Below the pieces are notes generated by a model, which saw only the letters and a list, made by a program, of their open reading frames with translations, ran no database searches and had not been told where the DNA came from. The position numbers and the translations under genes were made by a program. A DNA stretch of 64,000 bases from an uncultured Acetatifactor sp. (GTDB lineage Bacteria; Bacillota; Clostridia; Lachnospirales; Lachnospiraceae), in assembly GCA_910584375.1 (NCBI GenBank), contig CAJUAH010000022.1:1-64000 (forward strand). Reading direction: 5' to 3'. This document shows positions 1 to 8,472 of this stretch, in pieces. Within the stretch, counting starts at the first letter, position 1. Each line of letters opens with the position of its first letter.

Positions 1-53
1 TAAGACATCGCCCTTTCACGGCGGTAACACGGGTTCGATTCCCGTTGGAGTCA
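1..53 (+). tRNA. tRNA-Glu (TTC), 5' end missing
   Basis: The window opens inside a tRNA. The anticodon arm has the loop CTTTCAC, giving anticodon TTC (Glu). It is followed by a variable loop, a T-arm (29-45, loop TTCGATT) and the 3' acceptor strand ending at 53. No CCA is encoded. The acceptor 5' strand and part of the D-arm lie outside the window. Confidence 0.93.
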
Positions 54-62
54 TTTGTGTAT

Positions 63-133
63 GGTGCGATAGCCAAGTGGTAAGGCCCCGGTCTGCAACA
101 CCGTTATCGCCGGTTCAAATCCGGCTCGCACCT
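63..133 (+). tRNA. tRNA-Cys (GCA)
   Basis: A complete 71-base cloverleaf. Acceptor strand GGTGCGA (63-69) pairs with TCGCACC (126-132), with discriminator T at 133. The anticodon loop CTGCAAC gives GCA (Cys). It follows tRNA-Glu by nine bases, so the two are probably cut from one transcript. No CCA is encoded. Confidence 0.95.
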
Positions 134-137
134 CTGG

Positions 138-166
138 AGGATCCCGGATATCCGGGGTCTTTTTTA
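138..166 (+). terminator. Terminator of the tRNA cluster
   Basis: Stem GATCCCGG / CCGGGGTC with an ATAT loop, followed directly by a run of six T. It closes the tRNA transcript. Confidence 0.8.
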
Positions 167-230
167 CGATAACTCTGATCGTGCGGCGCTGGTGATGCCG
201 GGATGTTGGAGAAAGCAGAGAAGGATTGAG

Positions 231-1100
231 ATGAGTCACAGAAAGAAGACAGGAATTACGATAGTATTAAGTATATTTATCTGCCTGCTCGGTTTGCTGG
301 CCAGTATTTTTGGCAGCTTTCGCTATGCAATGCGTGATCAGGCTATTGAATCGTTTACAAAGGAGTGGGAGCTTTCTCAGATGCAGATCACCAAGATTGC
401 GGATCGCATGTCCATGGCCCAGTTTTTTGTGGTGATGGTGATGACCCCTGAGATCGACGCCGAGGGTGCGGAAAGGCTGCTGGACGCGCAGTACACCAGA
501 GAGTTTATTGCCGATAAGATAAAGACCATCCGGGACGATCTGCTATATGAGACCGGGGAGGGTAAGATATCTTTTGCGGATATTACGAAGCTGGAGGAAG
601 AAAACAGGGAAAAGGTCACGGCGGATCTGCGCTACAGCGTTACCGCGGAGGACATGGAGAGATATGAGATCACATGGGACAACCTGGGGCTGGAAGACAG
701 ATTTACCCTGGGTATATATCGGGAGAATCATCAGGCATTGTTTGCCGTGGTGAGGATTTTCCTGTCCAACTGGTTTCTGGTTTTGACGACTCTGGCTGTC
801 ATTGGGACGGGCGCGGGGCTGTGGTTTTTGAACGGGCATAGCCTCGGCGGACACAGAATATATGGCGTAGCGCTGCTCATCGTTGGTCTTGCGGATTGCG
901 TGCTGGCAGCGTCCCACGGCTTGATGGCGGATGGGGTTAATCGCTTTATCAATATGCGGAGTAATGTGATGGATCTGTTTTTTGCCCCTGTTGGCCAGAT
1001 GTTTTCCGTTCTGGGAGCAATCTTTATCCTGCTGGGAGCGGTTTCCATATTGTTGTTTGTTATTGAAAAGAAAAGATCCACAGGACCTCGGCGGAGATAA
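231..1100 (+). CDS. Uncharacterised membrane protein
   Basis: A 289-residue protein that I do not recognise as a named family. It has one N-terminal membrane segment (about residues 8-30), a charged helical region of about 140 residues likely outside the membrane (rich in E, K, D and R), then three hydrophobic segments in the last 110 residues and a basic tail (EKKRSTGPRRR). The ATG at 231 is chosen because AGAAGG lies just upstream. An in-frame GTG at 192 would add 13 residues without an SD. It stands alone between the tRNA terminator and the antiporter gene. A short stem with a T run (about 1091-1118) overlaps its stop and may end the transcript. Confidence 0.75.
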   Translation: MSHRKKTGITIVLSIFICLLGLLASIFGSFRYAMRDQAIESFTKEWELSQMQITKIADRMSMAQFFVVMVMTPEIDAEGAERLLDAQYTREFIADKIKTIRDDLLYETGEGKISFADITKLEEENREKVTADLRYSVTAEDMERYEITWDNLGLEDRFTLGIYRENHQALFAVVRIFLSNWFLVLTTLAVIGTGAGLWFLNGHSLGGHRIYGVALLIVGLADCVLAASHGLMADGVNRFINMRSNVMDLFFAPVGQMFSVLGAIFILLGAVSILLFVIEKKRSTGPRRR

Positions 1101-1142
1101 GCAAACGGGGTCTTTTTTATACTTACGGGCGCTGGGAGAGGG

Positions 1143-2447
1143 ATGGCAGAGATGAGTATTATGGGGTTTGTGATCGTTATATTGATCTTTATAGTGGGCA
1201 TCGGCCTGGTTAACGAAAAGTGGATTCATCTGCAGAGTGATATTGCGCTGGTGCTTTTTTCGCTGATTATCAGTGTTGTGATGCTGCTGGCCGGTATTCT
1301 GGTGCCGGGAGACTCCATCACGCGGCCGCTGCATCAGATCGCCAGTTTTGAGTTTGAGGCGTACCTGCTGGATACGGTGCTGTGTTTTATGCTTTTTGCC
1401 GGAGCGAGCAAGGTCAATCTGCATAAATTCCGGCAGAATCTGAAAGCGATCAGTCTGCTGGCGTTGCTGACTACGGTGATCTCTTCGCTGCTGTACGGTG
1501 TACTGTTCTGGGGAGCGGCTCGAGTGTTCGGAGTGCCGGTGGATATATGGCTGTGTATTCTGCTGGGGTGTATTGTGTCTCCCACGGATCCCATTGCGGC
1601 CACCGGTATATTGAACAAGCTGGGACTATCTAAAAATGTGACTTCCGTAATAGAAAGCGAATCCCTGTTCAATGACGGAACGGGGGTGGCGTTGTTTGTC
1701 TTTTTTAAAAGCATAGTGGGCCGCAGCGGTGAGAGTAATTTTCTGACGGTGATGCTCAAAGAGGTGGTGGGAGCGCTGGCCGTGGCACTGATATTGTCTT
1801 TTCTGCTTGGACAGTTGATGAAACTGACCCGGGAGCCGGTGCGGCAGATCCTGATCAGCGTGCTGGATGTGGCGCTGGCATATGCGGTCTGTGAACACTT
1901 TGGATTTTCCGGAGTCATAGCGTCGGTGGTCTGCGGCATGTACTTTGGATATGTGATGAGCAGTCAGGAAAGGAGAAGGCAGGTGTATGATCCCCACAAT
2001 CTGTATGTGGATTTCTGGGAGATATTGGACAGTATTTTGAACGCCGTGCTTTTTGTGATGATCGGCTTGTCCGTATTGAATGTGCATATCAGCTCTTATA
2101 TTCTGTTCATCGTGCCGGTGTCCGTGGCGGCGGTGATAATGTCCCGATTTGCGGGAGTGGCGCTGTCCAGCCTGCTGTTGGGCAGGGCAAGGATTCCCAG
2201 CAGCTACAGTCTGACGGAATTTGTGTCGCTGATGACATGGAGCGCCCTGAAAGGGGGGCTGTCCCTGGCGCTGGCCATGAGCACCAGGGAGCTCCTCGGC
2301 CAGGAGCAGTATCTGGTGGTACTGAATACGGCATATGTGACGATCCTTTTCACGGTGGTGGTGCAGGGATTGACTGTGAAAAAGGGATACCGCCTGATAG
2401 AACAGCATAAGGCCCGCCGGGTACGGCGGCAGAGTGAGAGCCGGTGA
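1143..2447 (+). CDS. CPA1-family Na+(K+)/H+ antiporter
   Basis: A 434-residue integral membrane protein with about 12 hydrophobic segments. The family's ion-site motifs are present: SPTDPIAATGIL near residue 145 and ESESLFNDGTGVALF near residue 165, including the paired acidic residues expected of NhaP/NHE-type exchangers. It should exchange cytoplasmic Na+ or K+ for H+ and so set pH and ion balance. The SD GGGAG is close to the ATG at 1143; an ATG at 1155 is an alternative. The next gene is a TrkA-type nucleotide-binding regulator 34 bases downstream, so the two are probably co-transcribed and may act together. Which cation is carried cannot be read from the sequence. Confidence 0.9.
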   Translation: MAEMSIMGFVIVILIFIVGIGLVNEKWIHLQSDIALVLFSLIISVVMLLAGILVPGDSITRPLHQIASFEFEAYLLDTVLCFMLFAGASKVNLHKFRQNLKAISLLALLTTVISSLLYGVLFWGAARVFGVPVDIWLCILLGCIVSPTDPIAATGILNKLGLSKNVTSVIESESLFNDGTGVALFVFFKSIVGRSGESNFLTVMLKEVVGALAVALILSFLLGQLMKLTREPVRQILISVLDVALAYAVCEHFGFSGVIASVVCGMYFGYVMSSQERRRQVYDPHNLYVDFWEILDSILNAVLFVMIGLSVLNVHISSYILFIVPVSVAAVIMSRFAGVALSSLLLGRARIPSSYSLTEFVSLMTWSALKGGLSLALAMSTRELLGQEQYLVVLNTAYVTILFTVVVQGLTVKKGYRLIEQHKARRVRRQSESR

Positions 2448-2481
2448 CGGCCGGACGCTTGGAAGGGGGAGGACAGATCGG

Positions 2482-3858
2482 ATGAAGATTATTATTGTGG
2501 GACTGGGACAGACAGGGACATTGCTGGCGGAGCGGACGGCGGCGGAAGGCCATGACACGGTGGTGATAGACAGCGATGGAGAACGTCTGGAAAGCGTGAC
2601 CAATCTTTATAACGTCAGCGGCGTCTGCGGCAGCGGCGCTTCCAAGGCAATTCTGCTGCAGGCGGGAGCGGCCACGGCGGATGTGATTATAGCTGTCTCG
2701 CCGGTGGATGAGATCAACCTGATGGCCTGTATGGTGGCAAAAAACTGCGGTACGCGGTATACGGTGGCCCGGATCCATCGACCGGAACTGTCAGGGGACG
2801 GGGACTATTTTTCCCGGACTTTTCAGATCGACTGCATCACCAATCCCAAGCTGGATACCGCGCAGGAGATGTTTCGGCAGATCAACATCCCGGGAAAGGT
2901 CAAGGCCGACGCCTATTTCAGCGACGTAGCCACGATCATTCGGATCAATATGGATCAAAACATCATTCCCGGCGGCAGCATGTCCCTGCGGGAGATAAAG
3001 AACTATTTCGACACGGATATGCTGGTTGCCACCGTGAGCCGGGAGGGGAAACTCTATATCCCCGGCGGCGATTTCGCAATCAAAACCGGCGACGTGGTGG
3101 GGATTATTGCCGCCGATACGGCGATCCCTCAGATCATCATGAAACTGGGGCTGACGCATAAGTCCGCCAGGAAAGTGGTGCTGGTGGGCGGCGGTACGGT
3201 GGCATATTATCTGGGAAAAAAGCTGTTGGAGAGCAGACGGAGCGTGACGATTCTGGATAACGACAGAAAGCGATGCGCGCAGTTGGCGCAGCTGTTGCCG
3301 GAGGCTCAGATCAGCCATGCGGACGGCGTGGACGCGGATGTGCTGCTGGAAGAGGGCATGAAAAAAGCGGACGCATGCGTATCTCTGACAGGAAATGACG
3401 ATGCGAATCTGGTAATTTCACTTTTTGCCTGGTCCTGCGGCGTGGAGTCCGTGATCACCCGGGTGAACGCTACCGCCTACGAGAAACTGCTCAATAAAGT
3501 CAATATGGATATAACCATCTCTCCTGCCGTGATCTCAGCCGACAGGGTCATGAGTTTTGTGAAAAATGTGACGGTACACAATGCCAAGGGCAATGATATC
3601 CAGTGTTTGTATCAGCTGGCGGGAGGCAAGGCGGAGGCCATAGAGTTTATAGCATACGACAACTGTAAAAAGCTGGGAATCGCTTTTAAACAGCAGGAGT
3701 TTAAGCTGAAGAAAGATATTCTGGTGGCCATGCTCATTCGGCAGGGCGAGGTCATCATCCCAGACGGCAATAGCTGTATTCAGTCCGGCGACCGTATAGT
3801 GGTCATCAGTAAAAAGGGACACGGACTGAATACGCTGAACGATATTTTTGCGCTATAG
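2482..3858 (+). CDS. trkA: TrkA-type K+ transport regulator (two RCK/TrkA domains)
   Basis: A 458-residue cytoplasmic protein with two tandem TrkA-N/TrkA-C units. The first Rossmann fold begins at residue 1 (IIIVGLGQTGTLLAE, with an acidic VVIDSD strand end). The second begins near residue 233 (VVLVGGGTVAYYLGKKL, then ILDND). Such proteins bind NAD(H) or ATP and gate Trk/Ktr K+ channels. The ATG at 2482 follows AAGGGGGA. There is no trkH or ktrB in the window; the partner next door is a CPA1 antiporter. It may control that antiporter or a Trk channel encoded elsewhere. Its 3' end overlaps the convergent sirtuin gene by six bases. Confidence 0.88.
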   Translation: MKIIIVGLGQTGTLLAERTAAEGHDTVVIDSDGERLESVTNLYNVSGVCGSGASKAILLQAGAATADVIIAVSPVDEINLMACMVAKNCGTRYTVARIHRPELSGDGDYFSRTFQIDCITNPKLDTAQEMFRQINIPGKVKADAYFSDVATIIRINMDQNIIPGGSMSLREIKNYFDTDMLVATVSREGKLYIPGGDFAIKTGDVVGIIAADTAIPQIIMKLGLTHKSARKVVLVGGGTVAYYLGKKLLESRRSVTILDNDRKRCAQLAQLLPEAQISHADGVDADVLLEEGMKKADACVSLTGNDDANLVISLFAWSCGVESVITRVNATAYEKLLNKVNMDITISPAVISADRVMSFVKNVTVHNAKGNDIQCLYQLAGGKAEAIEFIAYDNCKKLGIAFKQQEFKLKKDILVAMLIRQGEVIIPDGNSCIQSGDRIVVISKKGHGLNTLNDIFAL

Positions 3859-4584
3859 CGCATTCTCCAGAGAGGAGAATACCCGGCCGATGGGTTCCTG
3901 TATACACAGATCCGCATAACGGTCTCTGGGTGTGGGCGACATATTGATGACGATCAGATGATCTCCCTGAAAATAGTCGATCAGACCGGCGGCGGGATAA
4001 ACGGCAAGAGAAGTGCCGCCTATGATCAGCACATTGGCTTGACGGATGGCGGCAACAGCCCCGTTTATGGTGTTCTGATCCAGCCCTTCTTCATACAGTA
4101 CCACATCCGGTTTGACCGGGCCGCCGCATTTATCGCAGCGTGGCGCTCCCTTTGTGTTCATGATATGGGATAGATCGTAAAATGCGTGGCAGTCTTCGCA
4201 GTAGTTGCGCAGCACGGAGCCGTGCAGCTCAAAGACTTTTTTGCTGCCTGCGGCCTGGTGCAGGCCGTCGATATTTTGGGTGATGACGGCGTCCAGTTTT
4301 CCCATTTCCTCCAGGCGCGCCAGCATCCTGTGGGCGGCGTTGGGCTGTGCGTCCGGAAAGAGCATTTTATTGTGGTAGAAACGATAAAACTCCTCGGGAT
4401 TGCGGCGGTAAAAGCTATGGCTTAGAATGGTTTCCGGCGGGTAATCATACTGCTGGTTGTACAGGCCGTCCACACTGCGAAAATCCGGTATACCGCTCTC
4501 TGTGGAGACCCCGGCGCCCCCGAAAAATACAATATGGTCATTTGTTTTTACGATTTCCACAAAACGGTCGGTTTCCTTGGACAT
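3853..4584 (-). CDS. NAD-dependent protein deacylase, Sir2 family
   Basis: A 243-residue sirtuin, the usual bacterial length. It removes acyl groups from lysine using NAD+. It shows the NAD-binding GAGVSTESGIPDFRS motif (about residues 23-37), the catalytic block TQNIDGLHQAAG followed by ELHGSV (catalytic His), and a zinc finger of two CxxC pairs (CEDC and CDKC). The ATG at 4584 follows GGAGGA. Being downstream of glgC-glgD on the same strand, it may be expressed with them, with a hairpin between. Confidence 0.95.
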   Translation of the reverse strand: MSKETDRFVEIVKTNDHIVFFGGAGVSTESGIPDFRSVDGLYNQQYDYPPETILSHSFYRRNPEEFYRFYHNKMLFPDAQPNAAHRMLARLEEMGKLDAVITQNIDGLHQAAGSKKVFELHGSVLRNYCEDCHAFYDLSHIMNTKGAPRCDKCGGPVKPDVVLYEEGLDQNTINGAVAAIRQANVLIIGGTSLAVYPAAGLIDYFQGDHLIVINMSPTPRDRYADLCIQEPIGRVFSSLENAL

Positions 4585-4621
4585 AAGTTCCTCCTTTATT
4601 GAACGAAAAACCGTAAGAATT

Positions 4622-4664
4622 ACCCAGGCAAACAGGTGTCTGCCACCGGATTGCCTGGGTTTTT
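4622..4664. terminator. Hairpin between glgD and the sirtuin gene
   Basis: ACCCAGGCAA (4622-4631) pairs perfectly with TTGCCTGGGT (4651-4660). The T run (4661-4664) lies on the plus-strand side, so it is a poor terminator for the minus-strand glgCD transcript. It may instead attenuate or process that transcript before the sirtuin gene. Confidence 0.5.
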
Positions 4665-4669
4665 CTCAC

Positions 4670-5821
4670 TTAGATCTCTTTATAGGCGGGGACGAAAATG
4701 GGGAAAGAATCGTTGCCTTTCAATTCCTTACCGGTGGATACCGTCACTTCCTTGTCAGTGATGATATATTCCATTTCCACATTGTTCATAATGGTGGTAT
4801 CCTGCATCAGGATACAATTCTTCACCACGGAACCGCGTCCCACTCGGACGCCCCTGAACAGCACACAGTTCTCGATCTCGCCCTCGATGACGCAACCGTC
4901 GGCGACCATGGAATTGCGCACGCGGGATTTGCCGATATAACGGGTGGGGTTGTCGTCGCGCACTCTGGTGTAGATGGGAGAGCGGTCAAAGAGAGCGCTC
5001 AGGTTCTCGTCCTGCAACAGACGCATATTCTCGTTGAAATAACTGTTCTTGTCGCTGATCCGCGCGGTGTATCCCGTATACTCATAGCCGTACACTTTCA
5101 GATCTTCCAACTGAGGCGCCAGGATATCCCGCTCAAAATAGCTGAATCCGTGGGCATAGGCGTTGGAAATCTGCTCGATCAGCAGTTCCCTGTCGATCAG
5201 GTAGATATTCATGGAGAAATTCTGCGGACCGTGTTCCTTTGGATTGGTCTTGATCTGTGTTACCCGCCCGCTTTCTTCATCCAGTTTCAGCGTATAATAC
5301 AGGTCGGTGGTCAAGGTGGGCTGCAGATTCATGAACCCGTAAGGAATCTCCTCTTTCTTGTAGGCAATGGTCACGTCCGCGCCGCTGGCGGCATGAGCGT
5401 CGATCATGGCATGGAAATCAAAGTTTGCCACGATATTCGCGTCGGAGATGACCACATATTTTTCTCTCTGTATTTTCAAAAATTCCAGTATGCTGGCAAG
5501 AGCTTCCACACGCCCGTTGTACACTTTGACAGTCTTTTCGGCAAAAGGAGGCACGATGTTCAGACCGCCGTTTTTGCGGGTCAGATCCCACTCGCGGCCG
5601 GACCCTAAGTGACGCATCAGGGAACGGTAATTCTTGCGCACGATCACGGAGATATTGTCAATACCGCAGTTTACCATGCTGGACAGCAGAAAGTCGATCA
5701 TGCGGTAACGGCTCGCGAAAGGGATGGAGGCCATCAGACGCTCGCTTACCAGCTCGGGAACCTGATTGTCGTAGCTGTTGGGGAAAATAATGCCCAGGGC
5801 ATCCTGATTCGTATTTACCAT
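4670..5821 (-). CDS. glgD: Glucose-1-phosphate adenylyltransferase subunit GlgD (copy 1)
   Basis: A 383-residue nucleotidyltransferase-like subunit with a C-terminal left-handed beta-helix. It pairs with GlgC to make ADP-glucose for glycogen synthesis. The N-terminus (about residues 10-45) lacks the GGxGxRL nucleotide loop; IIFPNSYDNQVPEL stands in its place. The region equivalent to SGDHIYKMDY reads SDANIVANFDF. It is therefore probably a regulatory, non-catalytic subunit, as is usual for Firmicute GlgD. The start overlaps the end of glgC by seven bases, indicating translational coupling. A second glgC-glgD pair lies at 51.6-54.0 kb. Confidence 0.93.
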   Translation of the reverse strand: MVNTNQDALGIIFPNSYDNQVPELVSERLMASIPFASRYRMIDFLLSSMVNCGIDNISVIVRKNYRSLMRHLGSGREWDLTRKNGGLNIVPPFAEKTVKVYNGRVEALASILEFLKIQREKYVVISDANIVANFDFHAMIDAHAASGADVTIAYKKEEIPYGFMNLQPTLTTDLYYTLKLDEESGRVTQIKTNPKEHGPQNFSMNIYLIDRELLIEQISNAYAHGFSYFERDILAPQLEDLKVYGYEYTGYTARISDKNSYFNENMRLLQDENLSALFDRSPIYTRVRDDNPTRYIGKSRVRNSMVADGCVIEGEIENCVLFRGVRVGRGSVVKNCILMQDTTIMNNVEMEYIITDKEVTVSTGKELKGNDSFPIFVPAYKEI

Positions 5822-7023
5822 TGTGATTCACCATCCTTTACATCATTTTCTACCATGGCGTTGGGGCCGACCAGAGCTCTGGCTCCCACACGCACGCCGG
5901 GTCCCACTGTGGCCACGCCGTTCTCGCCGTTTTCCGGCATGGCGCCGACTACGGCGTTGACGCCGATATCAGCGTTCTCCGCTACAATGCAGTGCTTTAC
6001 GGTAGCGCCCGCATGGATTACGCTGCCCCCCATGACCACGGCGTCCTCAACGGTGGCGCCGGGTTCTACCTTGACGCCGGCAAAGAGGATGGAGTGCTTT
6101 ACATGACCGTTGATACGGCAGCCGTCGGTAATCATGGAGTTCTCCACCACGGCGTTATTCCCGATCTTGTGACCGGTCATGCCGCTGTTGCGGCTGTAGA
6201 TCTTCCAGCTCTCGTCAAACAGGTTGATGCCGGAGGTCTCGGGATCCATGATCTCCATATTGGCCTCCCACAGAGAAGATATGGTTCCCACATCCTTCCA
6301 GTAGCCGCTGAAATGATAGGCGTACATCTGGCGGCCGTCCCGCAGCAGATTGGGAATGATATTATTTCCGAAGTCATTGGAGGAGTTGGGATCCGCCTCG
6401 TCTTCGATCAGATATTTTTCCAGAATATCGCGGTTAAAGATATAGATACCCATGGACGCCAGATTGGACTTGGGATTCTTGGGTTTCTCCTGGAATTCTG
6501 TGATTTTGTCGTTCTCGTCGGCCACCATCAGCCCGAAACGGGAGGCCTCGTCCCAGGGAACCTCCATGACCGCTACGGAGAATTCCGCCCCTTTCTCTTT
6601 ATGGAACTGTAGAAAATCACTGTAATCCTGCTTACAGATCTGGTCGCCGGAGAGAATGATCACGTACTCCGGATCGTAGCGTTTGATAAAGGACAGATTC
6701 TGGTAAATGGCGTTGGCCGTCCCCTTATACCAGGCGGAACCCTGTGCCTGCTGATAGGGAGGGAGTACATGTACGCCGCCGTAGAGGCGGTCCAGATCCC
6801 AGGGCTGCCCGTTTCCGATGTATTCGTTCAGCACCAGAGGCTGGTACTGGGTCAGGATACCGACAGTGTCGATCCCTGAGTTGACGCAGTTGGATAGGGG
6901 AAAGTCGATAATACGATACTTCCCGCCAAAAGGAACTGCAGGTTTAGCCAGCTTCTGCGTCAGGGCATACAGCCGAGAGCCCTGTCCGCCGGCCAGAATC
7001 ATCGCAATCATTTCTTTTGCCAT
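5815..7023 (-). CDS. glgC: Glucose-1-phosphate adenylyltransferase GlgC (copy 1)
   Basis: A 402-residue enzyme that makes ADP-glucose from ATP and glucose-1-phosphate, the committed step of glycogen synthesis. Visible motifs are GGQGSRL (nucleotide loop, residues 12-18), KPAVPFGGKYRIIDF, FQEKP (substrate Lys) and GYWKDVGT, then a hexapeptide-repeat beta-helix. The normally invariant SGDHIYKMDY is SGDQICKQDY here; the catalytic Asp is kept but His and Tyr are replaced. SD AAAGGAG precedes the ATG. It forms an operon with glgD copy 1. Confidence 0.95.
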   Translation of the reverse strand: MAKEMIAMILAGGQGSRLYALTQKLAKPAVPFGGKYRIIDFPLSNCVNSGIDTVGILTQYQPLVLNEYIGNGQPWDLDRLYGGVHVLPPYQQAQGSAWYKGTANAIYQNLSFIKRYDPEYVIILSGDQICKQDYSDFLQFHKEKGAEFSVAVMEVPWDEASRFGLMVADENDKITEFQEKPKNPKSNLASMGIYIFNRDILEKYLIEDEADPNSSNDFGNNIIPNLLRDGRQMYAYHFSGYWKDVGTISSLWEANMEIMDPETSGINLFDESWKIYSRNSGMTGHKIGNNAVVENSMITDGCRINGHVKHSILFAGVKVEPGATVEDAVVMGGSVIHAGATVKHCIVAENADIGVNAVVGAMPENGENGVATVGPGVRVGARALVGPNAMVENDVKDGESQW

Positions 7024-7079
7024 ACGGATTCTCCTTTTTGATACTTATTTAGTGTAAATTGCATACCACACTTTGTTAT

Positions 7080-7108
7080 ATATTAGCATTTCTGGACAAT
7101 TTAGACAA
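7080..7108 (-). promoter_or_regulatory. Sigma-A promoter of glgCD copy 1
   Basis: On the minus strand: -35 TTGTCT (7108-7103), 17-base spacer, -10 TAATAT (7085-7080) preceded by TGC as in extended -10 promoters. It gives a leader of about 50 bases before glgC. Confidence 0.65.
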
Positions 7109-7179
7109 GTACTTAGAGAAAAAAACCCCCGGTTCTTTTTAAATAAGAAAAATTTAAGAATTGCAAAACCTTTCGGCTG

Positions 7180-7208
7180 TTGAGGAGACTTGCATTTTCT
7201 GTTACAAT
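7180..7208 (+). promoter_or_regulatory. Sigma-A promoter of the YdcF-like gene
   Basis: -35 TTGAGG (7180-7185), 17-base spacer, -10 TACAAT (7203-7208). It is divergent from the glgCD promoter. Confidence 0.6.
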
Positions 7209-7253
7209 AAGTAAAACATAATGAATAAAAGGCGAAAATCCGGAGGTATTGCC

Positions 7254-8093
7254 ATGCGGAGAAAAAAAAGGGAAGAATTGATCCCCTATAACAAGACCAG
7301 GAGAGTCATCTATGTGTACCGCCGGGGGAAAAAACGTCCCGCGAAAGTGGTGGCGGGCGCCCTGCTGCTGGGGATGGGGATCCTGTGTCTGCTTTACTGC
7401 CTGTTTATTCTGCTGTTTGTGCGTTTTGGCTCCTGGTTTTTCCTGATATGGGGGCTTGGGGGGCTGGTATTGTCCATATGGGGCAGCCTGCTGTACAGTC
7501 GGAAGACGGAGGGTATGCCCCGGTGGATCAAGCTTTGCTGGGGGCTGCTGGTGGGTGTGGGCCTGACGGTTTTCGTGGCGGTGGAAGGGCTGATCCTGAC
7601 ACAGTTTGGAGCGCAGGCGCAGCCGGGAGCGGACTACTGCGTGATCCTGGGCGCGCAGATCAGGGAAAATGGCCCCAGCGACGTATTGCGCCGCCGACTG
7701 GACCGGGCCCTGATTTATCTGCGGGACAACCCTGATACCCAGGTCGTAGTATCCGGCTGCCAGGGCAGCAACGAGCCGGTGAGCGAGGCCAGAGGCATGT
7801 ACGATTATCTGGTGGGAGCAGGGATAGCGCCGGAGCGGATACAGATGGAGGAGGCGTCCCGCAATACCTGCGAAAATCTGGAGTTCAGCGGCAAGCTGTT
7901 AAACCGCGGCGAGGACAGCGTAGTGCTTGTGACCAACAATTTCCATATGTACCGGGCGCTGCATCTGGCCAGGGGCGCGGGGTACGAACACGTGCAGGGA
8001 CTGGCGGCCAGTTCATATCCATGGACGCTGCCCAATAATATGTTCCGGGAGTTCATGGGCATAGTGAAAGATTTCATGGCAGGCCATTTTTGA
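7254..8093 (+). CDS. YdcF/ElyC-family (DUF218) membrane protein
   Basis: A 279-residue protein. The basic N-terminus (RRKKREE...KKRPAK) is followed by three hydrophobic segments (about residues 32-112), then a soluble DUF218 domain. Family landmarks are YCVILGAQIRENGPSDVLRRR, VVSGCQGSNEPVSEA, EEASRNTCENLEFS and VTNNFHMYRA. Relatives such as SanA/ElyC act in envelope integrity, but the substrate is unknown. The ATG at 7254 is preferred to an ATG at 7221 because CGGAGG lies eight bases before it. Confidence 0.85.
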   Translation: MRRKKREELIPYNKTRRVIYVYRRGKKRPAKVVAGALLLGMGILCLLYCLFILLFVRFGSWFFLIWGLGGLVLSIWGSLLYSRKTEGMPRWIKLCWGLLVGVGLTVFVAVEGLILTQFGAQAQPGADYCVILGAQIRENGPSDVLRRRLDRALIYLRDNPDTQVVVSGCQGSNEPVSEARGMYDYLVGAGIAPERIQMEEASRNTCENLEFSGKLLNRGEDSVVLVTNNFHMYRALHLARGAGYEHVQGLAASSYPWTLPNNMFREFMGIVKDFMAGHF

Positions 8094-8150
8094 GGAAGAT
8101 TCGAGATGGCCTTATATGCCGGGAATCCAAAGACGAAAAGAGGGATGAAG

Positions 8151-8333
8151 ATGGAGATCAATATAGGAGATATTCTGAAACTGAAAAAACAGCATCCCTG
8201 TGGCAGCAGGGAATGGGAGGTGCTCCGGGTGGGAGCGGATTTCAGGTTGAAATGCAGGGGCTGTGGGCATCAGATCATGATTGCCCGGCGGCTGCTTGAG
8301 AAAAACATCAGAGAGATATTGCCCGAGGAATGA
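8151..8333 (+). CDS. DUF951 family protein
   Basis: A 60-residue protein with the family pattern GDILKLKKQHPCGSREWEVL, then RVGADFRLKCRGCGHQI. The Cys residues (HPCG, CRGC) could bind a metal. The function is unknown; homologues often sit close to replication or ribosomal genes in Firmicutes, as here before rpsF. The ATG at 8151 follows AGAGGG; upstream in-frame ATGs at 8106 and 8145 give a longer, unsupported N-terminus. Confidence 0.85.
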   Translation: MEINIGDILKLKKQHPCGSREWEVLRVGADFRLKCRGCGHQIMIARRLLEKNIREILPEE

Positions 8334-8370
8334 TCTTTGGAGAAAAATCGGGGAAAAATGAAGTTTTTGC

Positions 8371-8399
8371 TTGCTTTTCCCGAATCTGTATGGTATCAT
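8371..8399 (+). promoter_or_regulatory. Sigma-A promoter of rpsF-ssb-rpsR
   Basis: -35 TTGCTT (8371-8376), 17-base spacer, -10 TATCAT (8394-8399). Transcription should start near 8406, leaving a leader of about 65 bases. Confidence 0.7.
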
Positions 8400-8425
8400 T
8401 GATAGCTGTGATATATTAATTCCTT

Positions 8426-8450
8426 GCTCCCGGTGAGGCGGGGGCCAGAG
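8426..8450 (+). promoter_or_regulatory. Leader hairpin of rpsF, possible S6:S18 autoregulatory site
   Basis: GCTCCCG (8426-8432) pairs with CGGGGGC (8439-8445) around the loop GTGAGG, shortly before the rpsF SD. Many bacteria repress this operon by binding of the S6-S18 dimer to a CCG-containing leader hairpin. The position and the CCG are compatible, but I could not confirm the full consensus. Confidence 0.4.
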
Positions 8451-8472
8451 ACCAAAAGGAGGTAACTTATTA

